Assembly (NCBI GenBank): GCA_020541285.1
Contig: CP047043.1
Coordinates: 310,001-374,000, forward strand
Direction: 5' to 3'
DNA length: 64,000 nucleotides
Origin: Candidatus Gillettellia adelgis
GTDB taxonomy: Bacteria > Pseudomonadota > Gammaproteobacteria > Enterobacterales > Enterobacteriaceae
Position numbers and translations under genes: made by a program. The notes below the pieces were generated by a model. It worked only from the letters and a program-made list of their open reading frames with translations, was not told the DNA's origin and ran no database searches. Positions 11,801 to 22,715 of the stretch are shown here, piece by piece. Position 1 is the first letter of the stretch. Every line of letters begins with the position of its first letter.

Positions 11801-14800
11801 AATTCACATTAGCGCGTTACTATAGCAAATTTTAACATGCATTTAATAGCTTATTGATATGGACATGCAGTGGTGCTAGGATACTTGGAACCATTTTACA
11901 TAAATAATGATATTTTTATTAGTGAGATCAACGACAGCACAACAGTCTGTGGTTGCCAGCATTGCAGCTCATATGATGTATATGGTGATTTTTCTTGAAG
12001 AAGATCACTATATATTATGTCAATATATATCTGGATCGCTTCATGTATTCCATGCGTTAGATAGAAAAATTTTTCACTTTTGAAGGTCAACTTTACATAT
12101 AATATAATTATATCATGGGTTCTTGTCTCTTGGATATTTAGTGTTAATCCTCATTACTACCATAATGGTTTTTTTATGTTTTACTTGGCACGTATCATGG
12201 TCTTTTCGTGCACCCTGCGTCCTTGTTGAGCGCAATAGCAGAAAAGATAATTGATTTTATCTATGAAGGTAGAATGGTGATTCTCACACACCTAATGTTA
12301 AAGTATATTGTAATGTATGATGTCACTGTGCCATGCTTATGATATTACCAGTGTGCGGCGTATTGCGCCTGCAAGATTTTTTACTATTACTTAATAGGGT
12401 AATCAAAGACTTTATGCAACGCGCTGGTAGGATAATTATAAGCGTCAGTATGTATCAGTGGCTTAAACAGATCTACTTTTTTGTAGAAAACAGCAAGGAT
12501 ATGAATGATTGCAATATAGCCTCAACATAAAAAAATATTAATACTGCTATTATGGTTGATATGGGTGTAACAAATAACTAGCAGACTCTCTTTACCATAT
12601 ATATGATTTTATATAAAAGAGCAGTGATGGTTGGCATATAAACATATACTTAGATGTTTGAATATGCTAGTTACCGCGAAGGCAGCATTATTAATTCAAT
12701 ATAGCAGAGTAGTTAAATAATATATTTCAGAGCATATGAGTGGGTTTTTAATAACTTATAGTTAAACCAAGAATTTTAATCTTATTCAATATAAGAGAGT
12801 AAAGGAATAATAAAAGTTAGTACAACGGGAGATTAAGCAAGTAACTGCGGTACGAATATCTCCGATTACAACAGATGTTAATTTTTATGTTTGTATGTAT
12901 CTTAATGCTTTGATGGCAAGCTTGATCAGCCATTCATTGATCAGTGGCTTAATGAGATCTTTTATTTTATGGAACTAAATGTTATTATTCAATAACGATA
13001 TAACTCTATTAGTTGGCAATGTCTGATGAACATCAGACAGCGCGGTCTACTAGTTATCATCTAACGATAGATTTTAGTTAGTTTTTCTTTTATTTTTCGT
13101 TGGGCATTTTAACTATATTACTATTCATTTAGCTTGCTTACGTCTTGCTAGTACCTTGTTATTAGCATATCTAAGTGACGATTACTAATGGCGAGCAGAC
13201 TGTTAGTATATAAGGAGAGTTATTGTGCACCAAAATGAATAAGTGATAAGGTTATTTGGCTTTTAGAAGTGTTGATATAAATGGTACAACTAATGCTAGT
13301 AGGCTATTACACTGACTCAAGTAACATCCTAACATTGCGTAGGATATGTGGTTGTTTCATCTAGCATGACAACATCTTCTAAAAAACAGCTAGAGAGTGT
13401 TAGATGCTGTATCGACGATAGTAATTAAAATCCGGGAGAGTATTCCCGATTACAATGATTAACTCGAGATGTCCATATTTTACTAGAATATGGTGATATT
13501 TACTATAAACTAGTTATGCTGTGTTATACCGTGCATGTGGCAGGTTTCGTTATTATAACTGCAGTGATAACCTGATTAACTAATATCAACCTCTGCGGAT
13601 AACTACGTTTAGTACGTATGTTTATATAGCTATAAAACTTATTTAGTCAGGACAGAGCTCTGAGCTAACCAGTTTCTCATATAGATTAAGGCTTACGAGA
13701 TCTCTGGGTTATTTTAAAAAAACTTAAGTGTAGGTGTTGGCTAATACAATATTCATTTTCCTACAATCTAGATGGGTTAATGCACTGCATTATACTAGAT
13801 GTACTAACATTATGTTTTAGGATATCTCAGTGATTTTTCATTCTATAATATGGTTGTATCACGTTTGAGTAATATCTTAAAAAAGAAGTATCTTTATGCG
13901 GAATTTTTATTAATTACATGATAGTGGTGATTGTTGTACATTGCTTGTGCATTACCTTATTGAGTTTTTGACGAGTTAACAGTGATAACAATGTTTTCTA
14001 TTGTGAATACATGCATTGACTTAATTAAGTAAATTATTGTTTACTATAATCAGAAAACCTAAGGTATTCACTGTTATGTGAACATATTGTAGATTGCTAT
14101 ATTGATAATGTTATTTTGTAGGATGCACTAGGAATATTAGTACGTAGAATATTACGTTAGTATTGACGAGTAGACTTTTCTTGTTAACATTTCTACATAC
14201 GTTAGTTTTTGACGTTTTATATATGTCATTAATACATCCAATAGATGTGCATTGTCAATTTATTTGATATATTTAATATAATATTAAAAGGTCTCTTGTC
14301 CTTTGTAAAACATATAGTATTCCCACTTACTTTTTATTGATTGTAATTATAATATCTAGATAATATAATTATACTCAAGAGAGTATAGAAAGTAAAAAAG
14401 CATTTAGTTAGCATATCCATCATCACTCATGCTAGTTAGCGAAAAATTATCTATAAGATAGTTTATGGGATTTTAATCGATAGTAATTTAGCTAGTGGCT
14501 ATGTGAGGTTTTATGTTAAGACATGCTTTTTGTTATGCAGGTATTTTTGATATATTGATGATGAAACTCTCATAAAGATTCAGAGTCTTAATAATCCATG
14601 CGAGTGTTAGATTATCGAAGCTAGAATCAGCGTTTTAATGTAATCAGAGTATCTCCTATCATACTTGGCGATAGAGAAGTTTTAAGTACCCCGTGCATCC
14701 GGTAGTCAATCAGAATTGATGATTGTTAAGAGCATTGATAATAAAATATGAAGCATCTTGCTATAATTATAAGTATAATTCTTTAATTATGAATCTAGTG

Positions 14801-14970
14801 CTTTAGATTATTTAAATAATAAGAGTCTATACTTAGGTGATATGTGACTAATTTATATTCTATATCTTAGATATACTAGAGGTTATTTAAATGTCTTGTA
14901 AGCACAGGTAGTAGATAACAAGTTGTCTTATGACTAATGAGATATTGTAGTTCTTTACGAATTAGTTGTT
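8813..14970. other. 6.2 kb gene-free eroded region
   Basis: This is the longest gene-free stretch in the window: very AT-rich, with frequent stops in all six frames. ORFs of about 60 codons at 10861-11052 (-), 11896-12090 (-) and 12333-12530 (+) lack motifs, convincing ribosome sites or homologues I can recall. In E. coli rlpA, dacA, ybeD and lipB lie downstream of rodA; if they were once here, nothing recognisable remains. No tRNA T-arm or rRNA segment was seen. A hairpin at 13021-13038 is within chance expectation. Confidence 0.7.
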
Positions 14971-16083
14971 TTATAAACTTTGAGATAGCATGTTTCGATG
15001 TGTATGAATTGACATGATAATCCCAAAACCGGCCATTAAAACAATGAGTGCCGAACCACCATAGCTGACTAGAGGTAAAGGCACACCAACAATCGGCACA
15101 ATACCGCTAACCATGCCAATGTTAATGAATATATATACAAAAAGAATTAGCGTCAAGGCACCAACTATCATCCGACCGAAAGTAGTTTGTGCTTTAGTAG
15201 CAATTATTAGTCCACGAATAATGACTAATAAGTACAGTGCCAGTAGCACCAATACTCCAATTAAACCGAGTTCTTCGGCTAATACTGCAAAGATAAAGTC
15301 GGTGTGGCGTTCTGGTAAAAACTCTAACTGTGATTGAGTACCATGTAGCCAACCTTTTCCTACTAACCCACCAGAACCAATGGCAATCTTTGATTGAATG
15401 ATGTGATACCCAGAACCCAGTGGGTCTTTTTCTGGATATAGTAGCATTATTAGTCGGTCACGTTGATAGGCATGCATCAAAAAAAACCATAGAACTGGTA
15501 GAAAAGTTATTATTAGTAGAATGGTGAAAGCGATGAGCTTCCAACTGACACCAGATAGGAAGAGCACAAAAAGACCAGATATGGCGATTAGAATTGCGGT
15601 CCCTAGATCTGGTTGAGCCGCTACTAGTAAGGATGGTAAGAAGATCAGTATTAGTGCGATACTAGTATTCTTGAAGGACGGTGGACAGACATCACAATTT
15701 ATAAAACGCGCTACCATTAGCGGTACAGCAACTTTAGCGATTTCTGATGGTTGAAAACGTATAAAACCAAGATCTAACCAACGTTGTGCGCCTTTAGTGC
15801 TCTGACCGTAGACATGTACTAACATGAGTAAAATTATACAGGTTATATATAGATAAGGTGCTAAGTTTTCATACACTCGTGGCGGTATCTGTGCCATTGT
15901 GCTTAGCACAATAAGTCCGATAATGATTTGACTGAGTTTATGTTCCATCATGTCAATATCCTGGCCACTAGCGCTTAACATCACTAGCACACTGTAAAGT
16001 AGAAGAACCAAAATAAGCAATAAGAAAGTAGGATCAATATGGAACTTAACCCAGAGTGAGAGTTTTTGTTGATTTCCAGTCAT
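14971..16083 (-). CDS. rodA: Peptidoglycan glycosyltransferase RodA (SEDS family)
   Basis: RodA (MrdB) polymerises lipid II into glycan strands in the inner membrane as part of the elongasome, working with PBP2, MreBCD and RodZ. It has 370 residues, the same as E. coli, with about ten hydrophobic segments. The SEDS landmarks KGAQRWLDLG, RFQPSEIAKVAVPL, AAQPDLGTAILI, GSGGLVGKGWLHGTQSQ and LEFLPERHTDFIFAVLAEE are all intact, as is PLPLVSYGGSAL near the end. The Shine-Dalgarno sequence AGGTG precedes the ATG by about six bases. In E. coli mrdA (PBP2) lies immediately upstream in the same operon. Here the 1.6 kb upstream is gene-free, so its partner is missing from this locus. Confidence 0.97.
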   Translation of the reverse strand: MTGNQQKLSLWVKFHIDPTFLLLILVLLLYSVLVMLSASGQDIDMMEHKLSQIIIGLIVLSTMAQIPPRVYENLAPYLYITCIILLMLVHVYGQSTKGAQRWLDLGFIRFQPSEIAKVAVPLMVARFINCDVCPPSFKNTSIALILIFLPSLLVAAQPDLGTAILIAISGLFVLFLSGVSWKLIAFTILLIITFLPVLWFFLMHAYQRDRLIMLLYPEKDPLGSGYHIIQSKIAIGSGGLVGKGWLHGTQSQLEFLPERHTDFIFAVLAEELGLIGVLVLLALYLLVIIRGLIIATKAQTTFGRMIVGALTLILFVYIFINIGMVSGIVPIVGVPLPLVSYGGSALIVLMAGFGIIMSIHTHRNMLSQSL

Positions 16084-17726
16084 GTCTTACACCTAATTAA
16101 CTAGCGTTTTTCTTAAAAAGATATCCTATAATGAATACATCGCTTTTAGAAAAACTAACGGACTCATCGAAAACTATCAAGTAGAGCAAACATTAAGTTT
16201 GAAGATCTAAAAATTTAATTTTAAGTTAATTGCATGTTGTATCAACGTACAGTAATAAACCATTAAAATCTAGCGATAGGGTTTGATATCATGGACTATC
16301 TTTTGAGTGTTTGTCGGTATGAATGACGTTATTTTAACCTACTTTTCACCAATATATATACAATAGAAATCTCGCAAAGATTATAAAAGCAATATAGTAT
16401 ACTAATTAGTGGTAACTGATAACGTCATTGACGCCGCGAGTAAAATTTAAAATGAATCATTACTTTTCCATTCTAACTGATGTACCGTAAGGTTACTATG
16501 CGCGATAGTAAACGCGCTCTCTGTGTCGTATCAGTGATGTGTTATTAGAGTAATACTCTCATTCATCACTATTATTGCATAGGAATGTTAGAGTGATGCT
16601 GTTTGTAAAGTGTCAGCATAGTCAATTGCGATCTAATATCTTTACATGAAATAATACCACTAATTATGCCTATTTCACTATATCTAATATTAAAGTCGCT
16701 AGTTTTGCATTTAATTGCGTCGTATTTTCAGACTTACTTTGTGTCGATAACTAGCTACAAAAACCTAACGGTTTTCTAGTAGGTGCGTTTACGAATAGCG
16801 TTAACCTTAATGTAGTTATTTCTAATAAACATATTATAAAATATACAATCAACATAGCCTTCCGCTTATTTTTTTGTTACTCTCTTCGAGTATATTAAGC
16901 AATACAATGTAATGATTGTAGTTCATTATGAATGAGAGTATAAAATACTTTTAGTTAAAAGCAATCTTTAGCATATACTGAAGATTGCAGTTACCAGATT
17001 AGCTGATTAACTGGTTTTTGTTCATAATGCTAATTAATACAACGGTGTTGATTATGCTGAGCATTAATAGATTACACAGAACGCTGAGATTATTCTAAAT
17101 ATTAAGACCCTTACCACTTACTAATATCAGGTAAGTGTATCAACAGTATAACGCTGTTCTTTTATAGTTGAAGCGATAAAGATATTGAAGGTGCACTACT
17201 ATTTATTACGCTATGTTAATTAAACGATACATATAATAATGCGTAAGACACAGATTTATCCGTTTAGTGAGAGTCACAATATTAACTTATATGATCTAGT
17301 TAATTTATATTAATAAGTTGCACTGCTTATTACGTATGCAAAATCGAGTAGTAAATCAGCAGAACCATTGATTATTATCTTAAAACTTCAAGGTAATTAG
17401 CCGGAATTAACAGATTGATTCATAAGGTTGTAGACGTAGTGGCTACATTAGGTACTTATAAGAGTTAATTAAAAGAATATTAGATATTAAAAGAGTACGC
17501 AATTAAGAATGAGCATATTAGTATATTGGGTGGTTTATCAATGTGATTAGGAAAAGGACGGTGTAGCTTTCTTTCTTATACCCCTCAATACAGGGAATTT
17601 ACTATAATTTTAAAATGACGTTCTATGTGTTTGATATATTGATTGCATGTAGTTAAATATAAACAGTACATTTATTAATTTTCATCACTTAATTAAGATC
17701 GACTCTTGTAAGATACAAGGACTAGC
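16084..17726. other. Gene-free region where mrdA (PBP2) would be expected
   Basis: 1.64 kb of AT-rich DNA between divergent rodA and ndk. PBP2 would be encoded on the minus strand just upstream of rodA, but no transpeptidase motif (SxxK, SxN, KSGT) was found in a minus-strand frame at a sensible distance. E. coli does not join rodA to ndk, so a rearrangement junction also falls here. Nothing else recognisable. Confidence 0.6.
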
Positions 17727-18152
17727 ATGACTATAGAATATACCTGTTCTATCATTAAACCTAATGCTGTAGCTAATAATGACATTGGTACAATCTATGC
17801 TCGCTTTGAGCGTTCTGGATTTAAAATCGTTGCAGCTAAAATGCTGCTTTTGACTTACGATCAAGCGAAAGGTTTTTATGATGAGCATAAACACCGCTCG
17901 TTCTTCAATCAGTTAGTTATGTTTATGACTTCTGGCCCAATTATGGTACAAGTGTTGGAATCGGAAAATGCTGTACAGCGTAACCGTGAGATTATGGGGG
18001 CAACAAATCCAAATAACGCACTAACAGGTACTTTACGTGCTGATTATTCAGATAGCTTAACTGCTAATGCTATCCATGGTTCGGATACAATAGAATCTGC
18101 ACGACGTGAAATATGTTATTTTTTTACTGATAGCGAAATCTTTTCATATTAA
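17727..18152 (+). CDS. ndk: Nucleoside diphosphate kinase
   Basis: Ndk transfers the gamma phosphate of ATP to nucleoside diphosphates through a phosphohistidine, balancing NTP and dNTP pools in the cytosol. It has 141 residues, against 143 in E. coli. Visible are [11 protein letters not shown] at the N-terminus, [13 protein letters not shown] near 66-78, [17 protein letters not shown] near 91-107, and the catalytic histidine in [15 protein letters not shown] near 116. The Shine-Dalgarno sequence AAGGA lies six bases before the ATG. The C-terminal few residues diverge from the family but no core residue is lost. It heads the conserved ndk-rlmN-rodZ-ispG-hisS block. Confidence 0.97.
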   Translation: MTIEYTCSIIKPNAVANNDIGTIYARFERSGFKIVAAKMLLLTYDQAKGFYDEHKHRSFFNQLVMFMTSGPIMVQVLESENAVQRNREIMGATNPNNALTGTLRADYSDSLTANAIHGSDTIESARREICYFFTDSEIFSY

Positions 18153-18467
18153 TATGTGACAACTATTCAGTCAAAAGTATGACTTTGATGTGTAATAGTT
18201 TAAAGTCTTATGCGCTTCAAGCTCAAGGTATAGCTTATTTCTATTCCTGTGATGCAATGACACCGTAATTTAGCATACCGTGATAAGTTAGTATTAATTG
18301 ATTTAATTATCACTTATCTAGGATGATGGATTAATCATATACATTAGGTTGATTCTTAGGGTGTATGCTAATAATTAAAATCAGTACAACAACTAATGCA
18401 GATGCAATGGAATTATTATAATATATTTTTAATATTATAGCGTGTAAGCACGCGATCAGAGAGCATT
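18153..18467. other. Spacer between ndk and rlmN
   Basis: 315 bp of AT-rich spacer. It presumably carries the rlmN promoter, but no well-spaced -35/-10 pair stands out and no terminator hairpin follows ndk. Confidence 0.5.
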
Positions 18468-19667
18468 ATGTTAAAATCTATCAAATCTGAGTATCCCTGC
18501 TCTAAAGATTCTTCATTAATCATAACTCACTCCTTTAATGCGGCACAGCCGATTGTAACAAAAATAAATTTACTAGATTTAAATCGCCAGAAAATGCATG
18601 AATTCTTTGAGCAACTAGGTGAAAAACTGTTCAGAGCCGACCAAGTAATGAAGTGGATATACCATTATTACTGCGATGATTTTGAACAAATGACCAACCT
18701 TAATAAGGTATTGCGTAGTAAATTAAAAAACGTTGCTGAGATTCGCGCCCCGGAGGTAGCTGAAGAAAAATATGCAGCTGATGGCACTATAAAGTGGAGA
18801 ATGAAAGTGGGTGGTCAGCAAATTGAAAGTGTGTATATTCCGACAGGTAATCGTGGTACCCTATGCGTTTCATCGCAGGTAGGGTGTGTTTTAGCGTGTA
18901 AATTTTGTTCAACTGCTCAGCAGGGATTTAGCCGTAATCTACGTGTATCGGAAATTATTGGTCAAGTATGGCGTGTAGCTAAAATTATTAGTTTGTTAAA
19001 AGTGACAGGTAATCGTTTAATTACTAATGTAGTAATGATGGGAATGGGGGAGCCGTTGCTTAACCTAAACAACGTTGTGCCAGCAATGGAGATTATGCTC
19101 GACCATTTTGGTTTTGGCTTATCTAAGCGCCGTATCACACTCTCAACTTCCGGAGTAGTTCCAGCACTCGAGAAGCTAGGTGATATGATTGACGTAGCAC
19201 TAGCTATCTCACTGCATGCTCCTAATGATAAAATCCGTAATGAGATCGTACCGATTAACCGTAAGTACAACATTGAAAGTTTTTTAGCTGCAACTCACCG
19301 CTATCTAGCAAAATCTAACGCCAGCCAAGGGCGGGTTACTGTAGAGTATGTAATGCTCGATCAGATTAATGATAGTACAGACCAAGCACATCAATTAGCT
19401 GAAGTACTAAAGAATACACCATGCAAAATTAACTTAATTCCATGGAATCCATTTCCGAGCGCCCCTTATTGCCGCAGTTCTAATAGTCGAATAGATCGTT
19501 TTTCTAAAGTGTTAATAAAATACGGTTTTACCACGATTGTTCGTAGAACCCGTGGCGATGATATTAACGCTGCTTGTGGGCAGCTAACAGGCGAAGTAAT
19601 TGACCGCACAAAACGAATCTTCAGAAATGTAATAGATAGACAAGCTATTGATATACATGCGATTTAA
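18468..19667 (+). CDS. rlmN: 23S rRNA / tRNA adenine-C2 methyltransferase RlmN
   Basis: RlmN is a radical-SAM enzyme that methylates C2 of A2503 in 23S rRNA and A37 of some tRNAs. It has 399 residues, against 384 in E. coli; the extra length is in the N-terminal lead before [12 protein letters not shown]. The iron-sulfur cluster motif C-x3-C-x2-C is at residues 140, 144 and 147 (CVLACKFC). The cysteine of CVSSQVGC and the methyl-carrying cysteine in [12 protein letters not shown] near 370 are present. [18 protein letters not shown] and [10 protein letters not shown] are also intact. No alternative ATG fits between 18468 and the conserved core. The gene order ndk-rlmN matches E. coli; pilW, which should follow, is gone. 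Confidence 0.97.
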   Translation: MLKSIKSEYPCSKDSSLIITHSFNAAQPIVTKINLLDLNRQKMHEFFEQLGEKLFRADQVMKWIYHYYCDDFEQMTNLNKVLRSKLKNVAEIRAPEVAEEKYAADGTIKWRMKVGGQQIESVYIPTGNRGTLCVSSQVGCVLACKFCSTAQQGFSRNLRVSEIIGQVWRVAKIISLLKVTGNRLITNVVMMGMGEPLLNLNNVVPAMEIMLDHFGFGLSKRRITLSTSGVVPALEKLGDMIDVALAISLHAPNDKIRNEIVPINRKYNIESFLAATHRYLAKSNASQGRVTVEYVMLDQINDSTDQAHQLAEVLKNTPCKINLIPWNPFPSAPYCRSSNSRIDRFSKVLIKYGFTTIVRRTRGDDINAACGQLTGEVIDRTKRIFRNVIDRQAIDIHAI

Positions 19668-20483
19668 GTTCCATTTTACTACAAATGAATTTTTATCCTC
19701 TAATTTTTATTAATAGTATGATGAGAAAACCACATTGGCATGGAGCTGTTAATACTAAGAAGTTTTTTTGGTTTTCTGGTTTATTATTTAAGTTTTCTTG
19801 CTAGAAATAGAGAGCACCTTCATGCAAGCTAAATGTAGTGTGCGCTTAAATCAAAGTATCTATCATAGTATAACATCCATACTATTCGATGGAATAAGAA
19901 AAAATTATCGTTATAATAGAACACGGTCAGTGCACTCAGAATAAGTATATAATGATATATCTAAGATGAGAGATGTCTAATAACTCTCTCTTTTGCCGAG
20001 TTATTAGACGATAAGCTATTGTATGCAACAATTATGCACTGTTGCATAATTAGAATGCGTTTCTTCATAGTTTTTTTCTAAAATATTTACATAAACCCAC
20101 TATATTTAGTGGTATCCATACTCCATGAGTGAGCATGGATACTCTATTATAGTTAAGTACCTAGTGTAAGCTTTCAAAAGCCACTTATTGTTTTTTAAAT
20201 ACTAGAATGAACTAGTACGTTTGGACTGTATCTGTAACCTGCATACTACGAGTTAATCAAAGTAAAAGGTATTTTAATAAAATATAAAATCATTCAAGAC
20301 AGTGCAAGGTATATTGCGATATATTGCGTTATAAGTAGTAACGTGGGTTACTATCTAGCATTGAACATATATATTGAAAGATTTATTGTACCGTGTTAGC
20401 AGTAACTTTAAAAGTTTATAATATGCTTATAAAAAGCAGCACGAAATTTTTATCACCTAAACAGAATAAAAAGTTTTTCATTA
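19668..20483. other. Gene-free gap at the position of pilW
   Basis: In E. coli pilW (a TPR lipoprotein gene) lies between rlmN and rodZ. Here 816 bp separate them, close to the size of that gene, but no TPR, lipobox or continuous frame can be recognised. It is best described as a fully eroded pseudogene site, identified by position only. Confidence 0.5.
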
Positions 20484-20966
20484 ATGAAAATTAAATGTTT
20501 ACAGGATCAACATGCATTTATGATGATAGGTCAGCGTCTACGTAAAGCTCGTGAACAACTTGGGCTAAGTCATCAAGCAGTATCAGAGCGCCTCTGTTTA
20601 AAAAATTCTATTATATACGATATTGAAGAAGGCAAGATTTCCAACGATCTTACTGTGACTTTCGTGAGGGGTTATATCCGTTCTTATGCTAAGTTAGTGC
20701 ATGTTGCAGACACTGAACTGTTGGTAACATTAGCGAAAGAGACACCAAAAAAAACAGAAGCAGTGACACTAATGCAGTGTTTTTCATTAAATAAACACCA
20801 TACAACATGCGATAAATGGTTAATGAAGTGTACTTGGTGTGTGGTACTAGTGGTGCTGGGTTTAACCGGTGGTTGGTGGTGGCAAAATCACCAAGTACAG
20901 AAGGAAGAAATTGCTACAATGGCCAATCAATTTGCTACGCGGACAAAAAATACTAAGGTACCATAG
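20484..20966 (+). CDS. rodZ: RodZ, truncated to the HTH and membrane segment
   Basis: RodZ links cytoplasmic MreB filaments to the membrane elongasome. E. coli RodZ has 337 residues: a cytoplasmic HTH, one transmembrane helix, a disordered periplasmic linker and a beta-rich periplasmic domain. This frame has only 160. The Xre-type HTH is kept (RLRKAREQLGLSHQAVSERL near 18-37; RGYIRSYAKLVHV near 62-74), as are MQCFSLNK and the transmembrane helix at ~113-131 ending GGWWWQNHQ. The frame stops at TAG about 30 residues into the periplasm. The 493 bp downstream holds no continuous remainder. The MreB-binding HTH is intact, so the stump could still work (inference). Alternatively it is an early pseudogene. 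Confidence 0.85.
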   Translation: MKIKCLQDQHAFMMIGQRLRKAREQLGLSHQAVSERLCLKNSIIYDIEEGKISNDLTVTFVRGYIRSYAKLVHVADTELLVTLAKETPKKTEAVTLMQCFSLNKHHTTCDKWLMKCTWCVVLVVLGLTGGWWWQNHQVQKEEIATMANQFATRTKNTKVP

Positions 20967-21459
20967 GATGCTTTACTAATCATACTATTAAACTGCTTAA
21001 TACTGTTATACTATGCCTAAGCTGCGGGACCTGTCTCTTATTGCTATGAGATTTTTCTAGATTATTGCATCAGATAAGACTACTAGAAAAATGCGATTCA
21101 ATCCGTATAAAACATTGTTACTTACTATAACAAAAACATAAAAATAACTATTCATATCCATGTTAATGGATAAGTCATAATTTTTGCAGATGATTGCGAG
21201 CATAAATAATTTAGTATATAAGCAAAACTTTATTTCTTGGTATATAAAAGCATAATTAAGCTAAACCTAGTCAGTAATATTCTATATATACTATACATTG
21301 ATTATCAATATGCTTGTTTTAGTGTAGATTTACTATCAAGGTAATCTAGTTAATGTGATTTGGTTTGTTTATTCTGAGAGCTTTACTCACTTAATCACTA
21401 CCTCTGAAATAATTATGTAGTCATGGATGTAATCTCAGAACAGTAAGGGAGCGCGACTT
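20967..21459. other. Eroded 3' part of rodZ and ispG leader
   Basis: 493 bp where the RodZ periplasmic domain should be encoded. A stop-ridden frame near 21181 reads FADDCEH, faintly like the FTADCWLEV of E. coli RodZ, but the match is too short to rely on. The ispG Shine-Dalgarno sequence (AAGGGAG) lies at the right-hand end. Confidence 0.4.
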
Positions 21460-22575
21460 ATGTATAATCAAACGCCTATTCATCGCCGAAAATCAACACG
21501 TATTTACGTTGGTAAAGTACCAATCGGTGATGGCGCCCCGATTACCGTGCAGTCGATGACGAATACACGTACTACCAATGTAGCTGCGACAGTGAAGCAA
21601 ATTAAATTGCTAGAACGTGCGGGTGTTGATATAGTGCGTATTGCAATACCTACGGCAGATGCCGCAGAAGCATTTAAGTTGATTAAACAACAAGTTCATG
21701 TACCGTTGGTCGCTGATATCCATTTTGATTATCGTCTTGCGCTGCAAGTCGCTAAATATGGCGTAGATTGTCTACGCATTAATCCTGGAAATATTGGCGC
21801 TGAATCACGTATTCGCGCAGTAGTGGATTGCGTTCGTGACAAAAATATACCAATTCGCATTGGTGTTAATGGTGGGTCATTAGAGAAAAACCTACAGGAA
21901 AAGTATGGTGCACCAACACCGGCAGCGTTACTAGAATCAGCAATGCGTCATGTAGATATTCTTGATCGACTTAATTTTGATCAATTTAAAGTTAGTGTTA
22001 AGGCATCTGATGTATTTTTAGCTATTCAAGCTTATCGCTTGCTAGCATCGTGTATTGATCAACCCCTGCATATTGGTATTACTGAGGCTGGCGGGGCACG
22101 TAGTGGTGCGGTTAAGTCAGCGATAGGTGTGGGATTGTTACTATCGGAAGGTATTGGTGATACTTTACGAGTTTCACTAGCAGCTGATCCAGTAGAAGAA
22201 GTGAAAGTTGGTTTCGATATCTTAAAAGCGTTACGGATCCGCGCTCGCGGCATTAATTTTATTGCTTGCCCAACGTGTTCGCGCCAAGAATTTGACGTGA
22301 TTAGCACGGTAAATGCATTAGAAGATCGTTTAGAAGATATTAGTACGCCAATGAACGTATCAATTATTGGTTGCGTAGTCAACGGGCCGGGTGAAGCACT
22401 AGTATCAACTCTCGGTGTCACTGGTGGTCGAAAAAATAGCGGTTTTTATGAAGATGGCGTGCGTCAAAATCAGCGTCTTAATAATGAGCAAATCATTGAT
22501 CAATTAGAGATGAAGATCCGCGCTAAAGCATCAATGCTTGATCAAGCTAATCGTATCTTAGTAAATATATTGTAA
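21460..22575 (+). CDS. ispG: 4-hydroxy-3-methylbut-2-enyl diphosphate synthase (flavodoxin)
   Basis: IspG (GcpE) reductively opens MEcPP to HMBPP in the MEP isoprenoid pathway, using a [4Fe-4S] cluster in the cytosol. It has 371 residues, against 372 in E. coli. The TIM-barrel half is well conserved ([60 protein letters not shown]). The cluster ligands are Cys270 and Cys273 in [10 protein letters not shown], Cys305 in [10 protein letters not shown], and Glu312. The Shine-Dalgarno sequence AAGGGAG lies about eight bases before the ATG. It belongs to the conserved rodZ-ispG-hisS order, with a hairpin-plus-T-run just after the stop. The product feeds undecaprenyl and quinone synthesis, consistent with the kept cell-wall genes. 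Confidence 0.98.
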   Translation: MYNQTPIHRRKSTRIYVGKVPIGDGAPITVQSMTNTRTTNVAATVKQIKLLERAGVDIVRIAIPTADAAEAFKLIKQQVHVPLVADIHFDYRLALQVAKYGVDCLRINPGNIGAESRIRAVVDCVRDKNIPIRIGVNGGSLEKNLQEKYGAPTPAALLESAMRHVDILDRLNFDQFKVSVKASDVFLAIQAYRLLASCIDQPLHIGITEAGGARSGAVKSAIGVGLLLSEGIGDTLRVSLAADPVEEVKVGFDILKALRIRARGINFIACPTCSRQEFDVISTVNALEDRLEDISTPMNVSIIGCVVNGPGEALVSTLGVTGGRKNSGFYEDGVRQNQRLNNEQIIDQLEMKIRAKASMLDQANRILVNIL

Positions 22576-22589
22576 AGATGAGCTTTATC

Positions 22590-22611
22590 AATAAAGCAGG
22601 CTTTATTTTTT
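22590..22611 (+). terminator. Intrinsic terminator after ispG
   Basis: AATAAAG-CAGG-CTTTATT followed by TTTT, 14 bases after the ispG stop. An alternative overlapping hairpin (GCTTTAT-CA-ATAAAGC) could form instead. The stem is AT-rich, so it may be only partly effective ahead of hisS. Confidence 0.45.
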
Positions 22612-22715
22612 CAATTTTACAAGGTAGATATAAAATATATCATGTACGTTGCATAAAAGACAACAAAAGTTTTTATAACTGGATTTATTTTTAAATATAA
22701 CGCAAGAGAATGTAT

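Noticed and set aside
12333-12530. A 65-codon ORF in the 6 kb gene-free region, with similar short ORFs at 4440, 10861, 11896, 32515, 46085, 51819, 52632 and 54331.
   Set aside because: Each is about the length expected of random open frames, lacks a convincing ribosome site and shows no domain, signal peptide or likeness to a known protein.
13021-13038. Hairpin GTCTGAT-GAAC-ATCAGAC.
   Set aside because: Seven-pair stems with short loops are expected many times by chance in ~38 kb of AT-rich DNA; there is no T-run and no adjacent gene.
16975-17010. Minus-strand TCTGGT-ACTGC-like sequence, considered as the KSGT motif of a PBP2 relic.
   Set aside because: It lies about 900 bp from rodA, while KSGT in PBP2 should be about 270 bp away, and needs an ad hoc base deletion.
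21181-21260. Possible remnant of the RodZ periplasmic domain (FADDCEH, later AKLYF) in a stop-broken frame.
   Set aside because: The similarity covers only a handful of residues and cannot be separated from chance without an alignment score.
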